DNA from: Hymenobacter nitidus
GTDB taxonomy: Bacteria > Bacteroidota > Bacteroidia > Cytophagales > Hymenobacteraceae
Assembly (NCBI RefSeq): GCF_020447315.1
Contig: NZ_JAJADQ010000011.1
Span: 154,311 to 218,310 of the forward strand
DNA length: 64,000 bases
Direction: 5' to 3'
Part shown: piece by piece, positions 32,376 to 40,363 of the stretch
Layout: every line of letters starts with the position of its first letter
Position numbering within the stretch: the stretch's first letter is position 1
Notes under the pieces: model-generated
Seen by the model: the letters and a program-made list of their open reading frames with translations, nothing else
Told to the model about the DNA's origin: nothing
Database searches by the model: none
Position numbers and translations under genes: made by a program

Positions 32376-33997
32376 AGGCGTATTAGTGGCTGCTCCACCT
32401 GCGCCGGCTCACCTTCTAGCACATAATACCGGGCTACCTGCTCGAAAGCCGCTACCTGCTGCTGTTGCCAGGCGGTGTCCTTGTCCAGCTCCCGGGCCAG
32501 CAGCGCCGCTACTTGCGGGGCCATGCGCAGGGCGGCGCGGGCATCCAGAAACAGCACCCGCACCCGGCGCGCCAGCACGTCTTCCACGGTGCGGGCCAGC
32601 TCGTGGCGGGCGGCCCACACCACTTCGGCCCGGCTGAATTCCAACGACTCGTCCAGCTTTTCGCCTAGCTCGGGCTGCTCGCGCATCAGCTGCTGCAAAG
32701 CCGGCAGGTCGGAGCCGTACACGCTCAGGTGGCTGCGGTGGTCGGGGGTGGACTGGGCGCCGTGAATACGCAGGTGGGCCGTCTGGCTGGGCGCGGCGGG
32801 TAATTGGCCCAGGGCAATGGCTTTGTCCACCACATCCTGACCCATGCGGCGGTAGGTGGTCCACTTGCCGCCCGTGATAGTAATCAGGCCGGTTTCGGAC
32901 ACCAGAATCTTGTGGCTGCGCGAAATTTCCTTGGTCTTGTCGGAGCCATTCTGCGGCGCGGCCAGGGGCCGTAAGCCGGCAAAAATGCTCAGCGCGTCGT
33001 GGCGCTGCGGGGCACGGGCCAGGTAGCGGCCGGCCGTGCGCAGGATAAACGCAATTTCCTCCTCCAGCGCCCGGGGCTCCAGACTGGCTTCATCCAGAGG
33101 GGTGTCGGTGGTGCCCAGCACTACGCGGCCGTGCCAGGGCACCGCAAACAGCACCCGGCCGTCCTCGGTGCTCGGAATCATCAGGGCCGCGTCGCCGGGC
33201 AAAAAGGAGCGGTCCACCACAATGTGCACGCCCTGACTGGGCCGCACCAGCTTGCGGACGCCGGGCGCGTCGAGCTGCCGGATGTCGTCCACGAAGATGC
33301 CGGTGGCATTCACTACCGTTTTGGCGTTCAGCGCATAAGTCAGGCCGGTTTCCGCGTCGGTGGCCGTTACGCCTGCCACTTGGCCCGCGGCATTTTTGCG
33401 CAGGCCCGTTACCGGCAGGTGGTTGAGCAGGGTGCCGCCCAATTCAATGGCCGTCTGGGCCAGGTTCACGGCCAAGCGGGCGTCGTCGAACTGCCCGTCG
33501 TGGTAGAGTACCCCGCCGCGCAGCCCCGCCGGCCTGATGTTGCCCAGGCGCCGCAGCGTGTCGGCTTTACTCAGGTGCTCCGAGTCACCCAGGCTGAGCT
33601 TGCCGGCCAGCAAGTCGTACATCTTCAGGCCCAGTGTGTAGAAAGGCCCGCCCCACCAGGCGTAGTTAGGAATGATAAAATCCTGGTTTTTGACCAGGTG
33701 AGGCGCGTTTTCGAGCAGCAGGCCCCGCTCGTACAGGGCTTCGCGCACCAGGGCCACGTCGCCCTGGGCCAGGTAGCGCACCCCGCCGTGTACCAGCTTG
33801 GTGCTGCGGCTGCTGGTGCCCTTGGCAAAGTCGGACTGCTCCAGCAGCAGCGTCTTGTAGCCCCGGCTGAGGCCGTCCAGCGCCACGCCCAGGCCCGTGG
33901 CCCCGCCCCCGATGACGATTAAGTCCCACTCGGGCTCGGTGGTCAGGTTGCGCAGCAGCGTGCCGCGGTGGAAAAGGGTGCTGGAAGTGTTGCGCAT
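32360..33997 (-). CDS. glpD: Glycerol-3-phosphate dehydrogenase, FAD-dependent
   Basis: A 545-residue GlpD/GlpA-type flavoenzyme that oxidises glycerol-3-phosphate to dihydroxyacetone phosphate and feeds electrons to quinone at the inner membrane. WDLIVIGGGATGLGVALDGLSRGY near residue 24 is the FAD-binding GxGxxG fold, KGTSSRSTKLVHGGVRYL the second FAD motif, and GGKWTTYRRMGQDVVDKA near residue 385 the substrate-side signature. The C-terminal helical domain continues to about residue 530. The last six residues (RLSSLI) and stop are encoded within the hairpin repeat arm, so the native C-terminus was probably replaced. An exact -7 motif lies 42 nt upstream. Confidence 0.95.
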   Translation of the reverse strand: MRNTSSTLFHRGTLLRNLTTEPEWDLIVIGGGATGLGVALDGLSRGYKTLLLEQSDFAKGTSSRSTKLVHGGVRYLAQGDVALVREALYERGLLLENAPHLVKNQDFIIPNYAWWGGPFYTLGLKMYDLLAGKLSLGDSEHLSKADTLRRLGNIRPAGLRGGVLYHDGQFDDARLAVNLAQTAIELGGTLLNHLPVTGLRKNAAGQVAGVTATDAETGLTYALNAKTVVNATGIFVDDIRQLDAPGVRKLVRPSQGVHIVVDRSFLPGDAALMIPSTEDGRVLFAVPWHGRVVLGTTDTPLDEASLEPRALEEEIAFILRTAGRYLARAPQRHDALSIFAGLRPLAAPQNGSDKTKEISRSHKILVSETGLITITGGKWTTYRRMGQDVVDKAIALGQLPAAPSQTAHLRIHGAQSTPDHRSHLSVYGSDLPALQQLMREQPELGEKLDESLEFSRAEVVWAARHELARTVEDVLARRVRVLFLDARAALRMAPQVAALLARELDKDTAWQQQQVAAFEQVARYYVLEGEPAQVEQPLIRLSSLI

Positions 33998-34038
33998 GGT
34001 TCAGGTGCTTACTGGCTTAGCGGCCAATACGTTTCCCT

Positions 34039-34046
34039 CAAAGGTA
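34039..34046 (-). promoter_or_regulatory. Bacteroidota -7 promoter element TACCTTTG (glpD, minus strand)
   Basis: Read on the minus strand this is TACCTTTG, an exact TAnnTTTG match 41 nt upstream of the glpD start at 33997. Confidence 0.55.
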
Positions 34047-34138
34047 TTCTAACCCTATCTGGCTCCGCCTCCATAATGGAATGAACCGGCCGCGACTAGC
34101 CCGTTTGTCAAGCAACACCCCAATTACGATAACCGAAA

Positions 34139-34400
34139 TTCCAACCTACGGTCACCAAAATCCCAAGGTGTAGTCACCAGAATGCCCAGCTCTGGTCAAA
34201 ACGACTCCGGGTGTAGTCGCAGGCGTTCCGGGGCTGGTCCCAACGGTTCCGGGTATAGATTCAACGGTTCCGGGTCTGGATTCAACCGTTCCGGGAGTAG
34301 CCCCGCTCGTTCCGGGTGCGGCCGCAAGGGTTCCGGGTCCAGATTCAGTTGTTCCGGGTGTGGCCCCGATGATTCCGGGTCTGGATTTAGCTTTTCCTGG
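34139..34400. repeat. Degenerate 21-bp tandem repeat array
   Basis: About twelve units. TTCCGGG recurs exactly every 21 bases at 34226, 34247, 34268, 34289, 34310, 34331, 34352 and 34373, with related units at 34205 and 34394, and three more divergent units of 21-22 bases upstream. It fills most of the 440-nt gap between glpD and the GNAT gene. The period equals seven codons, and on the + strand the array is open in frame with the GNAT gene, giving SG-rich heptads. A -7-like motif between array and gene argues that it is not translated. Confidence 0.85.
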
Positions 34401-34418
34401 GCCCGTTCACTTTTTTTC

Positions 34419-34426
34419 TACCTTTC
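34419..34426 (+). promoter_or_regulatory. Variant -7 element TACCTTTC (GNAT gene)
   Basis: TACCTTTC differs from TAnnTTTG in the last base and ends 10 nt before the ATG at 34437. It supports that ATG as the start. Confidence 0.35.
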
Positions 34427-34436
34427 CGCCTCAACT

Positions 34437-34886
34437 ATGCCCATGCGCTACCGCGAAGCCCTTCTCGCCGACATTCCCCCGATGAGCACCGTGCGGCTGG
34501 CCGTGCGCGAAAACCAGCTGTCGGACCCCACCCGCGTCACGCCCGCCGACTACACCGACTACCTCACCCGGCGCGGCAGGGGCTGGGTCTGCGAAACCGA
34601 TGGCGGCACCATCGTCGGTTTCGCCATTGCCGACGTGCTGGACCACAGCGTCTGGGCCCTCTTCGTTCACCCCGACTACGAAGGCCAGGGCATCGGCAAG
34701 CATCTCCACGACCTGCTGCTGACCTGGTATTTCGCGCAAACTCCGCATCCCATCTGGCTCAGCACCGGCCCCGGCACCCGCGCCGAAGAGTTCTACCGCC
34801 GCCAGGGCTGGCAGGAAACGGGGAGGACGAAGAGCGGGGAAGTGCGGTTTGAGCTGCAGGCTGAACATAGGTTCAATAGGCTTTAG
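34437..34886 (+). CDS. GNAT-family N-acetyltransferase
   Basis: A 149-residue acetyltransferase. MRYREALLADIPPMSTVRLAVREN is the usual first strand and helix, VGFAIADVLDHSVWALFVHPDYEGQGIGKHLHDLLL holds the core strand and the acetyl-CoA loop EGQGIGKHL at about residues 82-90, and STGPGTRAEEFYRRQGWQETG is the final helix and strand. Substrate is unknown. I begin at ATG 34437 because the frame upstream is a tandem repeat and a promoter-like motif intervenes; ATG 34443 is also possible. It is a single domain with no neighbours that hint at a pathway. Confidence 0.85.
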   Translation: MPMRYREALLADIPPMSTVRLAVRENQLSDPTRVTPADYTDYLTRRGRGWVCETDGGTIVGFAIADVLDHSVWALFVHPDYEGQGIGKHLHDLLLTWYFAQTPHPIWLSTGPGTRAEEFYRRQGWQETGRTKSGEVRFELQAEHRFNRL

Positions 34887-34948
34887 AATCTCCTGCCTTT
34901 CCCTGGTACTGTCAGCCTCCAACGCAGCCGATATAATTCACTTCGCTA

Positions 34949-35566
34949 ATGACCACCGTTCTGTTGCTGGCCTTGCTTACGTTTGGCATATTCACCGCCG
35001 CTTACCTGCACCGGATTAAAAGTCGTGCTCAGCTTCCAATGGCTGCGGTACCGGTTCAACCACTGCCCACTGGCCCGAACGACAAGCTACTCATCGTGGA
35101 TAATGTAGCGCATGCGCAGCTGGAAACGGTGCTTAGGCATTTCTGCGCCCTCTACAATGCAGCGCAAGTTCAGATTCGGCTGAAGCTGGTGAACCTGTCA
35201 GCCTCGCGCTTTGCTATTGTTTTCCCCACTAATATCAGCTTCGGGAATTTCTGCTTTCTGGTTAACTACCTACAGTATCCGACAGATCAAACCTGGGATG
35301 CCCGACTGTTTGCCTGGGACACGCTGCAGGCCGATAATGACTGGTTCACTGCTGACTATGTCGGCACCAGAGTTATTCTGTTCGTGCCACCTGACGATAA
35401 GGAGTACGACAACATATGTGTTACCACTCAGGATAACAGAGGTTTTAAGCTTGGATTCGGTGGTGCCCCGAAAGCTCAGTCACTGCACACTCCCAAAGAA
35501 CTATATGCGGAGGCCCCGGTAAGCGTGGCTGCGCTACTAGCCGCCGAAGGGCAATACATCCAGTAG
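34949..35566 (+). CDS. Hypothetical protein with N-terminal membrane anchor
   Basis: A 205-residue protein of unknown function. Residues 3-20 (TVLLLALLTFGIFTAAYL) form one membrane helix followed by basic residues, so the rest is probably cytoplasmic or anchored. The remainder is mixed alpha/beta with FAIVFPTNISFGNFCFLVNYLQYP near residue 90 and TDQTWDARLFAWDTL after it. No catalytic motif is recognised. The coding sequence looks visibly richer in A and T than its neighbours, like the two unknown genes at 38281-39471, which could mean more recent acquisition. Confidence 0.65.
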   Translation: MTTVLLLALLTFGIFTAAYLHRIKSRAQLPMAAVPVQPLPTGPNDKLLIVDNVAHAQLETVLRHFCALYNAAQVQIRLKLVNLSASRFAIVFPTNISFGNFCFLVNYLQYPTDQTWDARLFAWDTLQADNDWFTADYVGTRVILFVPPDDKEYDNICVTTQDNRGFKLGFGGAPKAQSLHTPKELYAEAPVSVAALLAAEGQYIQ

Positions 35567-35615
35567 TTTACTTTTTTCTACGCTTACCAACTGCAACTTA
35601 AGTCTACCAAGCATT

Positions 35616-35927
35616 ATGAGCACTATTATTACCCGCATCTGGCACGGCACCACCGCTGCCCTCGACGCCGAAGCCTACTTGGCCTACCTGCAGCAATCCG
35701 GCATTGCCGACTACAAAAACACGCCCGGCAACCTGGGCGTGCAGGTGCTGCGCCGCCTCGACGGCGACATCTGCCACTTCTGGACCGTCACCCGCTGGGA
35801 CAGCTACGACAGCATCCGGCGCTTTGCCGGCCCCGATTACGAAAAGGCCCGCTACTACCCCGACGACGCGCAGTATCTGCTGGCATTCGAGCCCACGGTG
35901 CTACACTGCGAGACGTTCGAGTTCTAG
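35616..35927 (+). CDS. Antibiotic biosynthesis monooxygenase-like (dimeric alpha-beta barrel) protein
   Basis: A 103-residue protein with the small ferredoxin-like layout of ABM-domain proteins: ITRIWHGTTAALDAEAYLAYL, then GNLGVQVLRRLDGDICHFWTVTRWDSYDSIRRFAG, and AQYLLAFEPTVLHCETF. The VTRWDSYDSIRRFAG segment is the most recognisable. Family members act on quinones, haem or small aromatics, or serve only as dimeric sensors, so substrate cannot be predicted. The coding sequence is GC-rich, unlike the gene before it. Confidence 0.7.
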   Translation: MSTIITRIWHGTTAALDAEAYLAYLQQSGIADYKNTPGNLGVQVLRRLDGDICHFWTVTRWDSYDSIRRFAGPDYEKARYYPDDAQYLLAFEPTVLHCETFEF

Positions 35928-36075
35928 AACTCATAGCGCAAATGCCCGCTGGAAATTCGTGCCGGGAAGAGGAGGGAAGTAGGGGAAGAGCCCGGCTGCT
36001 GGCGGGAAACTATAACTTGTGGCGCTTATTAATGGTAGCCGCTGCCCCGGCCAACGACCTCAACTTCTGTTACCG

Positions 36076-38253
36076 ATGTGGAATACGACTTCCCGCCTGA
36101 GCCAGTGGCTCCCGGCCAGCACCCTGCTTTTCCTGGCCGCCTGCTCCTCGCCCTCGGGCCCCGCTTCTGCTCCCGCCCGAATGGAAGGCGCGGTCAGCAC
36201 GGTGCATTCGCCCGGCCGCAAGCTCACGCTCAAGTTTGGCCTGAGTGCCGACGGGCAACCTACTTATCAGCTGCAATTCGGTTCCAAAACCGTGGTGCAG
36301 CCCAGCCGCCTCGGCCTGCTGCTGCAAAATCAGCCCGGCCTCGACCAGGATTTCACCATTGCCCGCCTCGACTCCAGCCAGCACGACGACACCTGGGCCC
36401 CGGTTTGGGGTGAGGTCAAAAGCATCCGCAACCACTATAAGGAGCTGGCCGCCACGCTGACCCAGGAAGCCAAAGGCGACCAGAAAGCGCGGCGCCTGGT
36501 GGTGCGCTTCCGCCTCTACGACGACGGCCTGGGCTTCCGCTACGAGTTTCCGGCCCAGCCCGGCCTCACCTATTTCACGGTGCAGGACGAGCGCACCGAG
36601 TTCAACCTGCCCGCCGACCACAAAGCCTTCTGGATTCCCGGCGACTACGATTCCAACGAGTACGCCTACGTCACCAGCCGCCTGAGCGAGGTCGATACCG
36701 CGCCCATCGAGGTAATTCAGCAGAAAGCCGCGCCCCATACCGTCCAGACGCCGCTCATGCTCAAGTCCGACGACGGGCTTTACGTTAACATCCACGAGGC
36801 GGCCCTGGTGAATTACCCGGCCATAATGCTGAATGTGGATACCAAAGGCTTCGGGCTGAGCAGTCAGCTGGTGCCCGATGCCACGGGCGCCAAGGCCTAT
36901 TTGCAGGCCCCCGAGCACACGCCCTGGCGCACCATCGTAGTAGCCGACAATGCCCCGGCGGTGCTGGCCTCCAAGCTGATTCTAAACCTGAACGAGCCGA
37001 CCACGCTCACCGAAACCAGCTGGATTAAGCCCCAGAAATTCGTGGGCGTGTGGTGGGAGATGCACGTCAATAAAGCCGGCTGGAACTACGCCGATACCAG
37101 CAACATCAAGCTGGCCGGCACCGACTGGACCAAGCTCAAACCCACCGGCCGCCACGGGGCCAACACGGCCAACGTGAAGCGCTACATCGACTTTGCCGCC
37201 CGCCACGGCCTGCAAAGCGTGCTGGTGGAGGGCTGGAACGTGGGCTGGGAAGACTGGGCCGGCAACTGGAAAGAGGAAGTATTCGACTTCGTGACGCCCT
37301 ACCCGGATTTCAACGTGACGGAACTGCAGCAGTACGCCGCCAGCAAGGGCGTGAAGCTGATGATGCACCACGAAACCAGCTCGGCCGTCACCAACTACGA
37401 GCGGCGGCAGGAGGAGGCCCTGCGCTTCATGAAACAGCACGGCTACGACGCGGTGAAAACCGGCTACGTGGGCCGCATTATTCCGCGCGGGGAGCACCAC
37501 GACGGCCAGTGGATGGTGAACCACTACAACCGCACCGCCGCCAATATGGCCCGCCAGCAAATTGTGGTGGACATGCACGAGGCCGTGCGCCCTACCGGCC
37601 TGCACCGCACTTATCCCAACTGGCTGGCCAGTGAAGCGGCCCGCGGCAACGAGTTCAACGCCTGGAGCAGCGGCAACCCGCCCGAGCACGAAACCATTCT
37701 GCCCTTCACCCGCCTCATGGGTGGCCCGATGGACTACACGCCCGGCATCTTCCAGATTCAGCTGGAAAGCTGGAACCCCGGCTGGAACAAGGGCCGGCAG
37801 GTGCATACTACGCTCACCAAGCAGCTGGCCCTCTACGTGACGCTCTACTCGCCCCTGCAGATGGCCGCCGACCTGCCCGAAGCCTACAATCAGCACCTCG
37901 ATGCTTTCCAGTTTATCAAGGATGTGCCCGTCGACTGGGACGATACGCGCATCCTGCTGGCCGAGCCCGGCGAGTTTATTACCACGGCCCGCAAGGCCAA
38001 GGGCAAAGATGAATGGTACCTGGGCAGCATCACCGACGAAAATGCCCGTGAGCAAACCGTCAAGCTCGATTTTCTCACGCCGGGCGTACAGTACCAGGCC
38101 ACCATCTACGCCGACGCCGCCGATGCCAGCTGGGACGATAATCCCATGGCCTACCAGATTCGCCGGCAGCCGGTGGACCGCAACACGGTGCTGCCGCTGA
38201 AGCTGGCCGCGGGCGGTGGCACGGCCGTGAGTATTAAGCCAGTGAGCAAATAA
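36076..38253 (+). CDS. Glycoside hydrolase family 97 lipoprotein
   Basis: A 725-residue enzyme. The start at ATG 36076 gives a lipoprotein signal (LLFLAACSS, with lipidated cysteine near residue 21); an upstream codon would bury it. The N-terminal beta-sandwich runs to about residue 290, the catalytic barrel begins around WWEMHVNKAGWNYAD, and conserved parts include LVEGWNVGWEDWAG, MMHHETSSA and MHEAVRPTGLHRTYPNWLASEAARGNEF. The glutamates in the HHETS and EAARG blocks match what I recall of SusB-type (inverting alpha-glucosidase) members. It likely trims alpha-linked oligosaccharides in the periplasm or at the outer membrane. Not beside a Sus transport pair here. Confidence 0.9.
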   Translation: MWNTTSRLSQWLPASTLLFLAACSSPSGPASAPARMEGAVSTVHSPGRKLTLKFGLSADGQPTYQLQFGSKTVVQPSRLGLLLQNQPGLDQDFTIARLDSSQHDDTWAPVWGEVKSIRNHYKELAATLTQEAKGDQKARRLVVRFRLYDDGLGFRYEFPAQPGLTYFTVQDERTEFNLPADHKAFWIPGDYDSNEYAYVTSRLSEVDTAPIEVIQQKAAPHTVQTPLMLKSDDGLYVNIHEAALVNYPAIMLNVDTKGFGLSSQLVPDATGAKAYLQAPEHTPWRTIVVADNAPAVLASKLILNLNEPTTLTETSWIKPQKFVGVWWEMHVNKAGWNYADTSNIKLAGTDWTKLKPTGRHGANTANVKRYIDFAARHGLQSVLVEGWNVGWEDWAGNWKEEVFDFVTPYPDFNVTELQQYAASKGVKLMMHHETSSAVTNYERRQEEALRFMKQHGYDAVKTGYVGRIIPRGEHHDGQWMVNHYNRTAANMARQQIVVDMHEAVRPTGLHRTYPNWLASEAARGNEFNAWSSGNPPEHETILPFTRLMGGPMDYTPGIFQIQLESWNPGWNKGRQVHTTLTKQLALYVTLYSPLQMAADLPEAYNQHLDAFQFIKDVPVDWDDTRILLAEPGEFITTARKAKGKDEWYLGSITDENAREQTVKLDFLTPGVQYQATIYADAADASWDDNPMAYQIRRQPVDRNTVLPLKLAAGGGTAVSIKPVSK

Positions 38254-38280
38254 AGGGACACCCTGTAACGGCTAGCATAT

Positions 38281-38766
38281 ATGAGCATCCTCAATTGGTT
38301 CAGAACCGGTAAACCGGCGCCCAAAACAACTCCGGAAATGGACCCGCTGACTCAGGAGGAGTTCAGTAATGCGTTACTGTCCCTGGCGCAGCACGACTCT
38401 ATGGAAACGGAAGACGTCATTGCCGATATGGTAAAGCGAGGCATTAAAGAGGACAGGGCCCTGGCGCTTTACCTGTTCGTGCCCATTGCATTTTGTCGCC
38501 GTTTTATTCCCGAAGCACAGTACCTGGACGAATACGTGGAGTATGATGCGGCCAGAAAAAAAGAAGTGAAAATGAGCTTCAAAGCCAATCATTTCTACGC
38601 TGAAATCGAGCGATATACTCTAGCTTATTTTACTCAAAATCCGGAGCGCAATGTTGTGCTAACTGTTGCTGGTTGCAGCGCCGAGTTCAAGGCAATTAAT
38701 CAGGCTCTTGACAATGGCAGCCAAATCGAAGATCTGGAATTTGCGCCATTGTTTATAGTAAGGTAA
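38281..38766 (+). CDS. Hypothetical protein
   Basis: A 161-residue soluble protein that I do not recognise. It is mostly helical (TQEEFSNALLSLAQHDSMETEDVIADMVKRG near residues 24-54), with aromatic ALYLFVPIAFCRRFIPEAQYLDEYVEYD after it. There is no signal peptide or catalytic motif. Its stop codon is directly followed by the ATG of the next gene with no gap, so the two are co-translated and may work together. Both are AT-richer than the flanking genes by eye. It starts 27 nt after the GH97 gene. Confidence 0.65.
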   Translation: MSILNWFRTGKPAPKTTPEMDPLTQEEFSNALLSLAQHDSMETEDVIADMVKRGIKEDRALALYLFVPIAFCRRFIPEAQYLDEYVEYDAARKKEVKMSFKANHFYAEIERYTLAYFTQNPERNVVLTVAGCSAEFKAINQALDNGSQIEDLEFAPLFIVR

Positions 38767-39471
38767 ATGACTTGCCTACGGCAGAATACCTCCACTAACT
38801 CCTGTTGTATGCAAGCCGCTGGTTTATCCGTTTACGAAGAAGTGTATGTTTCCCAACTGGGAGAATTCAAGCTGGAAGTAACTTCAAGTAACACTTTATT
38901 CAGGGTTGAGCAGTGTGCGAACAGCCTGCATACCGTGGGCCATACTATCACCGCTAAACGGTTGCAGCCTGCCCAGGAATGGCTGCCAGCCCACATGTAC
39001 GTGGAAATGGCCACGGCCTGGCTATTTTACATCACGAAGCGCAACGCCAGTCAAGAGCAGTTAACGTTCAGTATAGCGTTGCAAAATCCGGCCCTGACGG
39101 CGGAGCCCGAAACCGGCGAAAATCTAGTCGCCGTCGGATTTGGGAATGGCATTCGGCAACTGCATATCGGCACCGAATATGAGGAAGCAATGGCATGCCG
39201 GGCGGCAGCCAACGACTGGATGCCAACTCGTCTAGAGCGGGTATTACGGACGGAAATGGGAGTTAATTTAACCACCATTACGCCCCACGGGCTACGTACC
39301 CGGCTTCCTTTATTAGAGCCGGGGGAGAATTTTTATTTCCATTACACTCTGGCCGAAAACCCATATCGGAAAGCGCTAGAATCTCTGGGTTATATGGACA
39401 TTTCCACATGGTTTGCCGTCGAACAGACCAAGGCCCAGCTGGAGCGTTCCTGGCAAGAAAATAGGCAGTAG
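38767..39471 (+). CDS. Hypothetical protein
   Basis: A 234-residue soluble protein of unknown family. ATG 38767 abuts the stop of the preceding gene; an internal ATG at 38809 would drop a cysteine-rich start (TCLRQNTSTNSCCMQA) and is a reasonable alternative. The middle is beta-rich (EQLTFSIALQNPALTAEPETGENLVAVGFGNG), with a C-terminal part LPLLEPGENFYFHYTLAENPYRKALESLGYMDIS. I see no recognised domain. Linkage to the preceding gene suggests a two-gene unit. Confidence 0.65.
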   Translation: MTCLRQNTSTNSCCMQAAGLSVYEEVYVSQLGEFKLEVTSSNTLFRVEQCANSLHTVGHTITAKRLQPAQEWLPAHMYVEMATAWLFYITKRNASQEQLTFSIALQNPALTAEPETGENLVAVGFGNGIRQLHIGTEYEEAMACRAAANDWMPTRLERVLRTEMGVNLTTITPHGLRTRLPLLEPGENFYFHYTLAENPYRKALESLGYMDISTWFAVEQTKAQLERSWQENRQ

Positions 39472-39638
39472 TAATTGCCGTAAAATTCGGGTTTTCTATT
39501 GGAAAACAAGTGCTTATTGCTTTGGCAAACACGCCTGCTGGCCGCACTTTATTTCGTCTGTAGAAATCCAAAAATCTCCCTGCGGAAAAGCCGGAAAATC
39601 GGTACCTTAAGTAGCGCACTCGGGAGGTTGGTCTGGCT

Positions 39639-40280
39639 ATGGAAACGCGACGGAGCACTACTGTTTTTCAGATCCTGCTGGTTGGCAGCAGCTGCTACAT
39701 GGGAGCCTGCGGTGAAACCAACTCGCCGCCGGCCGCCGCCAAAGACCCCTGCGACAACCCCGACGCGGCCATTAGCTGCTGCTTCACCAACGCCCCGGCT
39801 TCCCTGACCTCAGTGCTGACTATGGGTAACCGCCACACGCCCGGCGAGCCGCTGCGTATTTTCGGGACCCTGCTGCGGGCCGATGGCAAAACACCCTACG
39901 CGGGCGTGCTGCTCTACGCCTACCAGACCGGCCACACGGGCCATTACACCAGAAAAGGAAACGAAACCGGGGTGCAGAAGTGGCACGGTCAGCTGCACGG
40001 CTGGGCCCGTTCCGACCGCCTGGGCCGCTACGAAATTCGCTCGGTGCGGCCAGCGCCCTATCCCAGCCGGACCATGCCCGCCCATATCCACGCCGCCATT
40101 CAGGAGCCGGGCGGCCAGGCCCCGTATTACATCAGCGACTTTGTGTTTGCCGATGATCCGCTCATTACGGCGCAGTACCTGACGGCGCTGCCCGAAGTCG
40201 GCGGTTCGGGAGTGGTAATGGTGCGGCGCACCAAGGCCGGAAGCTGGGTTGGCCAGCGGGATATTATTTTGAAGAACTGA
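39639..40280 (+). CDS. Intradiol ring-cleavage dioxygenase-like lipoprotein
   Basis: A 213-residue exported protein. The N-terminus has a signal with a lipobox-like MGAC near residue 24. The conserved core matches intradiol dioxygenases: an EPLRIFGTLLRADGKTPYAGVLLYAYQ strand region, GHYTRKG with the first tyrosine ligand, GWARSDRLGRYEIRSVRPAPYPSR, and TMPAHIHAAI with the His-x-His Fe(III) ligands near residue 146. The second tyrosine would be in APYPSR. Classical enzymes cleave catechols in the cytoplasm; secreted relatives of unknown substrate are common in Bacteroidota. It lacks the N-terminal dimer helices of catechol dioxygenases. Confidence 0.8.
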   Translation: METRRSTTVFQILLVGSSCYMGACGETNSPPAAAKDPCDNPDAAISCCFTNAPASLTSVLTMGNRHTPGEPLRIFGTLLRADGKTPYAGVLLYAYQTGHTGHYTRKGNETGVQKWHGQLHGWARSDRLGRYEIRSVRPAPYPSRTMPAHIHAAIQEPGGQAPYYISDFVFADDPLITAQYLTALPEVGGSGVVMVRRTKAGSWVGQRDIILKN

Positions 40281-40311
40281 AGTCTGCGCCGGGTAAGTAT
40301 TGTCAACGAAA

Positions 40312-40337
40312 AAGCCCCGGCCATCCGGTCGGGGCTT
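40312..40337. terminator. Bidirectional terminator between convergent genes
   Basis: AAGCCCCG pairs with CGGGGCTT around a 10-nt loop, with A and T tracts on both sides. It separates the dioxygenase gene from the convergent acylase gene. Confidence 0.75.
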
Positions 40338-40363
40338 CTTGCTGGTGCGTACAAAGCATGTAT

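Noticed and set aside
34182..34436. N-terminal extension of the GNAT gene through the tandem array
   Set aside because: SG-rich heptads come from the 21-bp repeat, and a promoter-like TACCTTTC lies between the array and ATG 34437.
36070..38055. Long minus-strand open frames antisense to the GH97 gene
   Set aside because: Composition typical of shadows of GC-rich genes; GH97 motifs on the + strand are clear.
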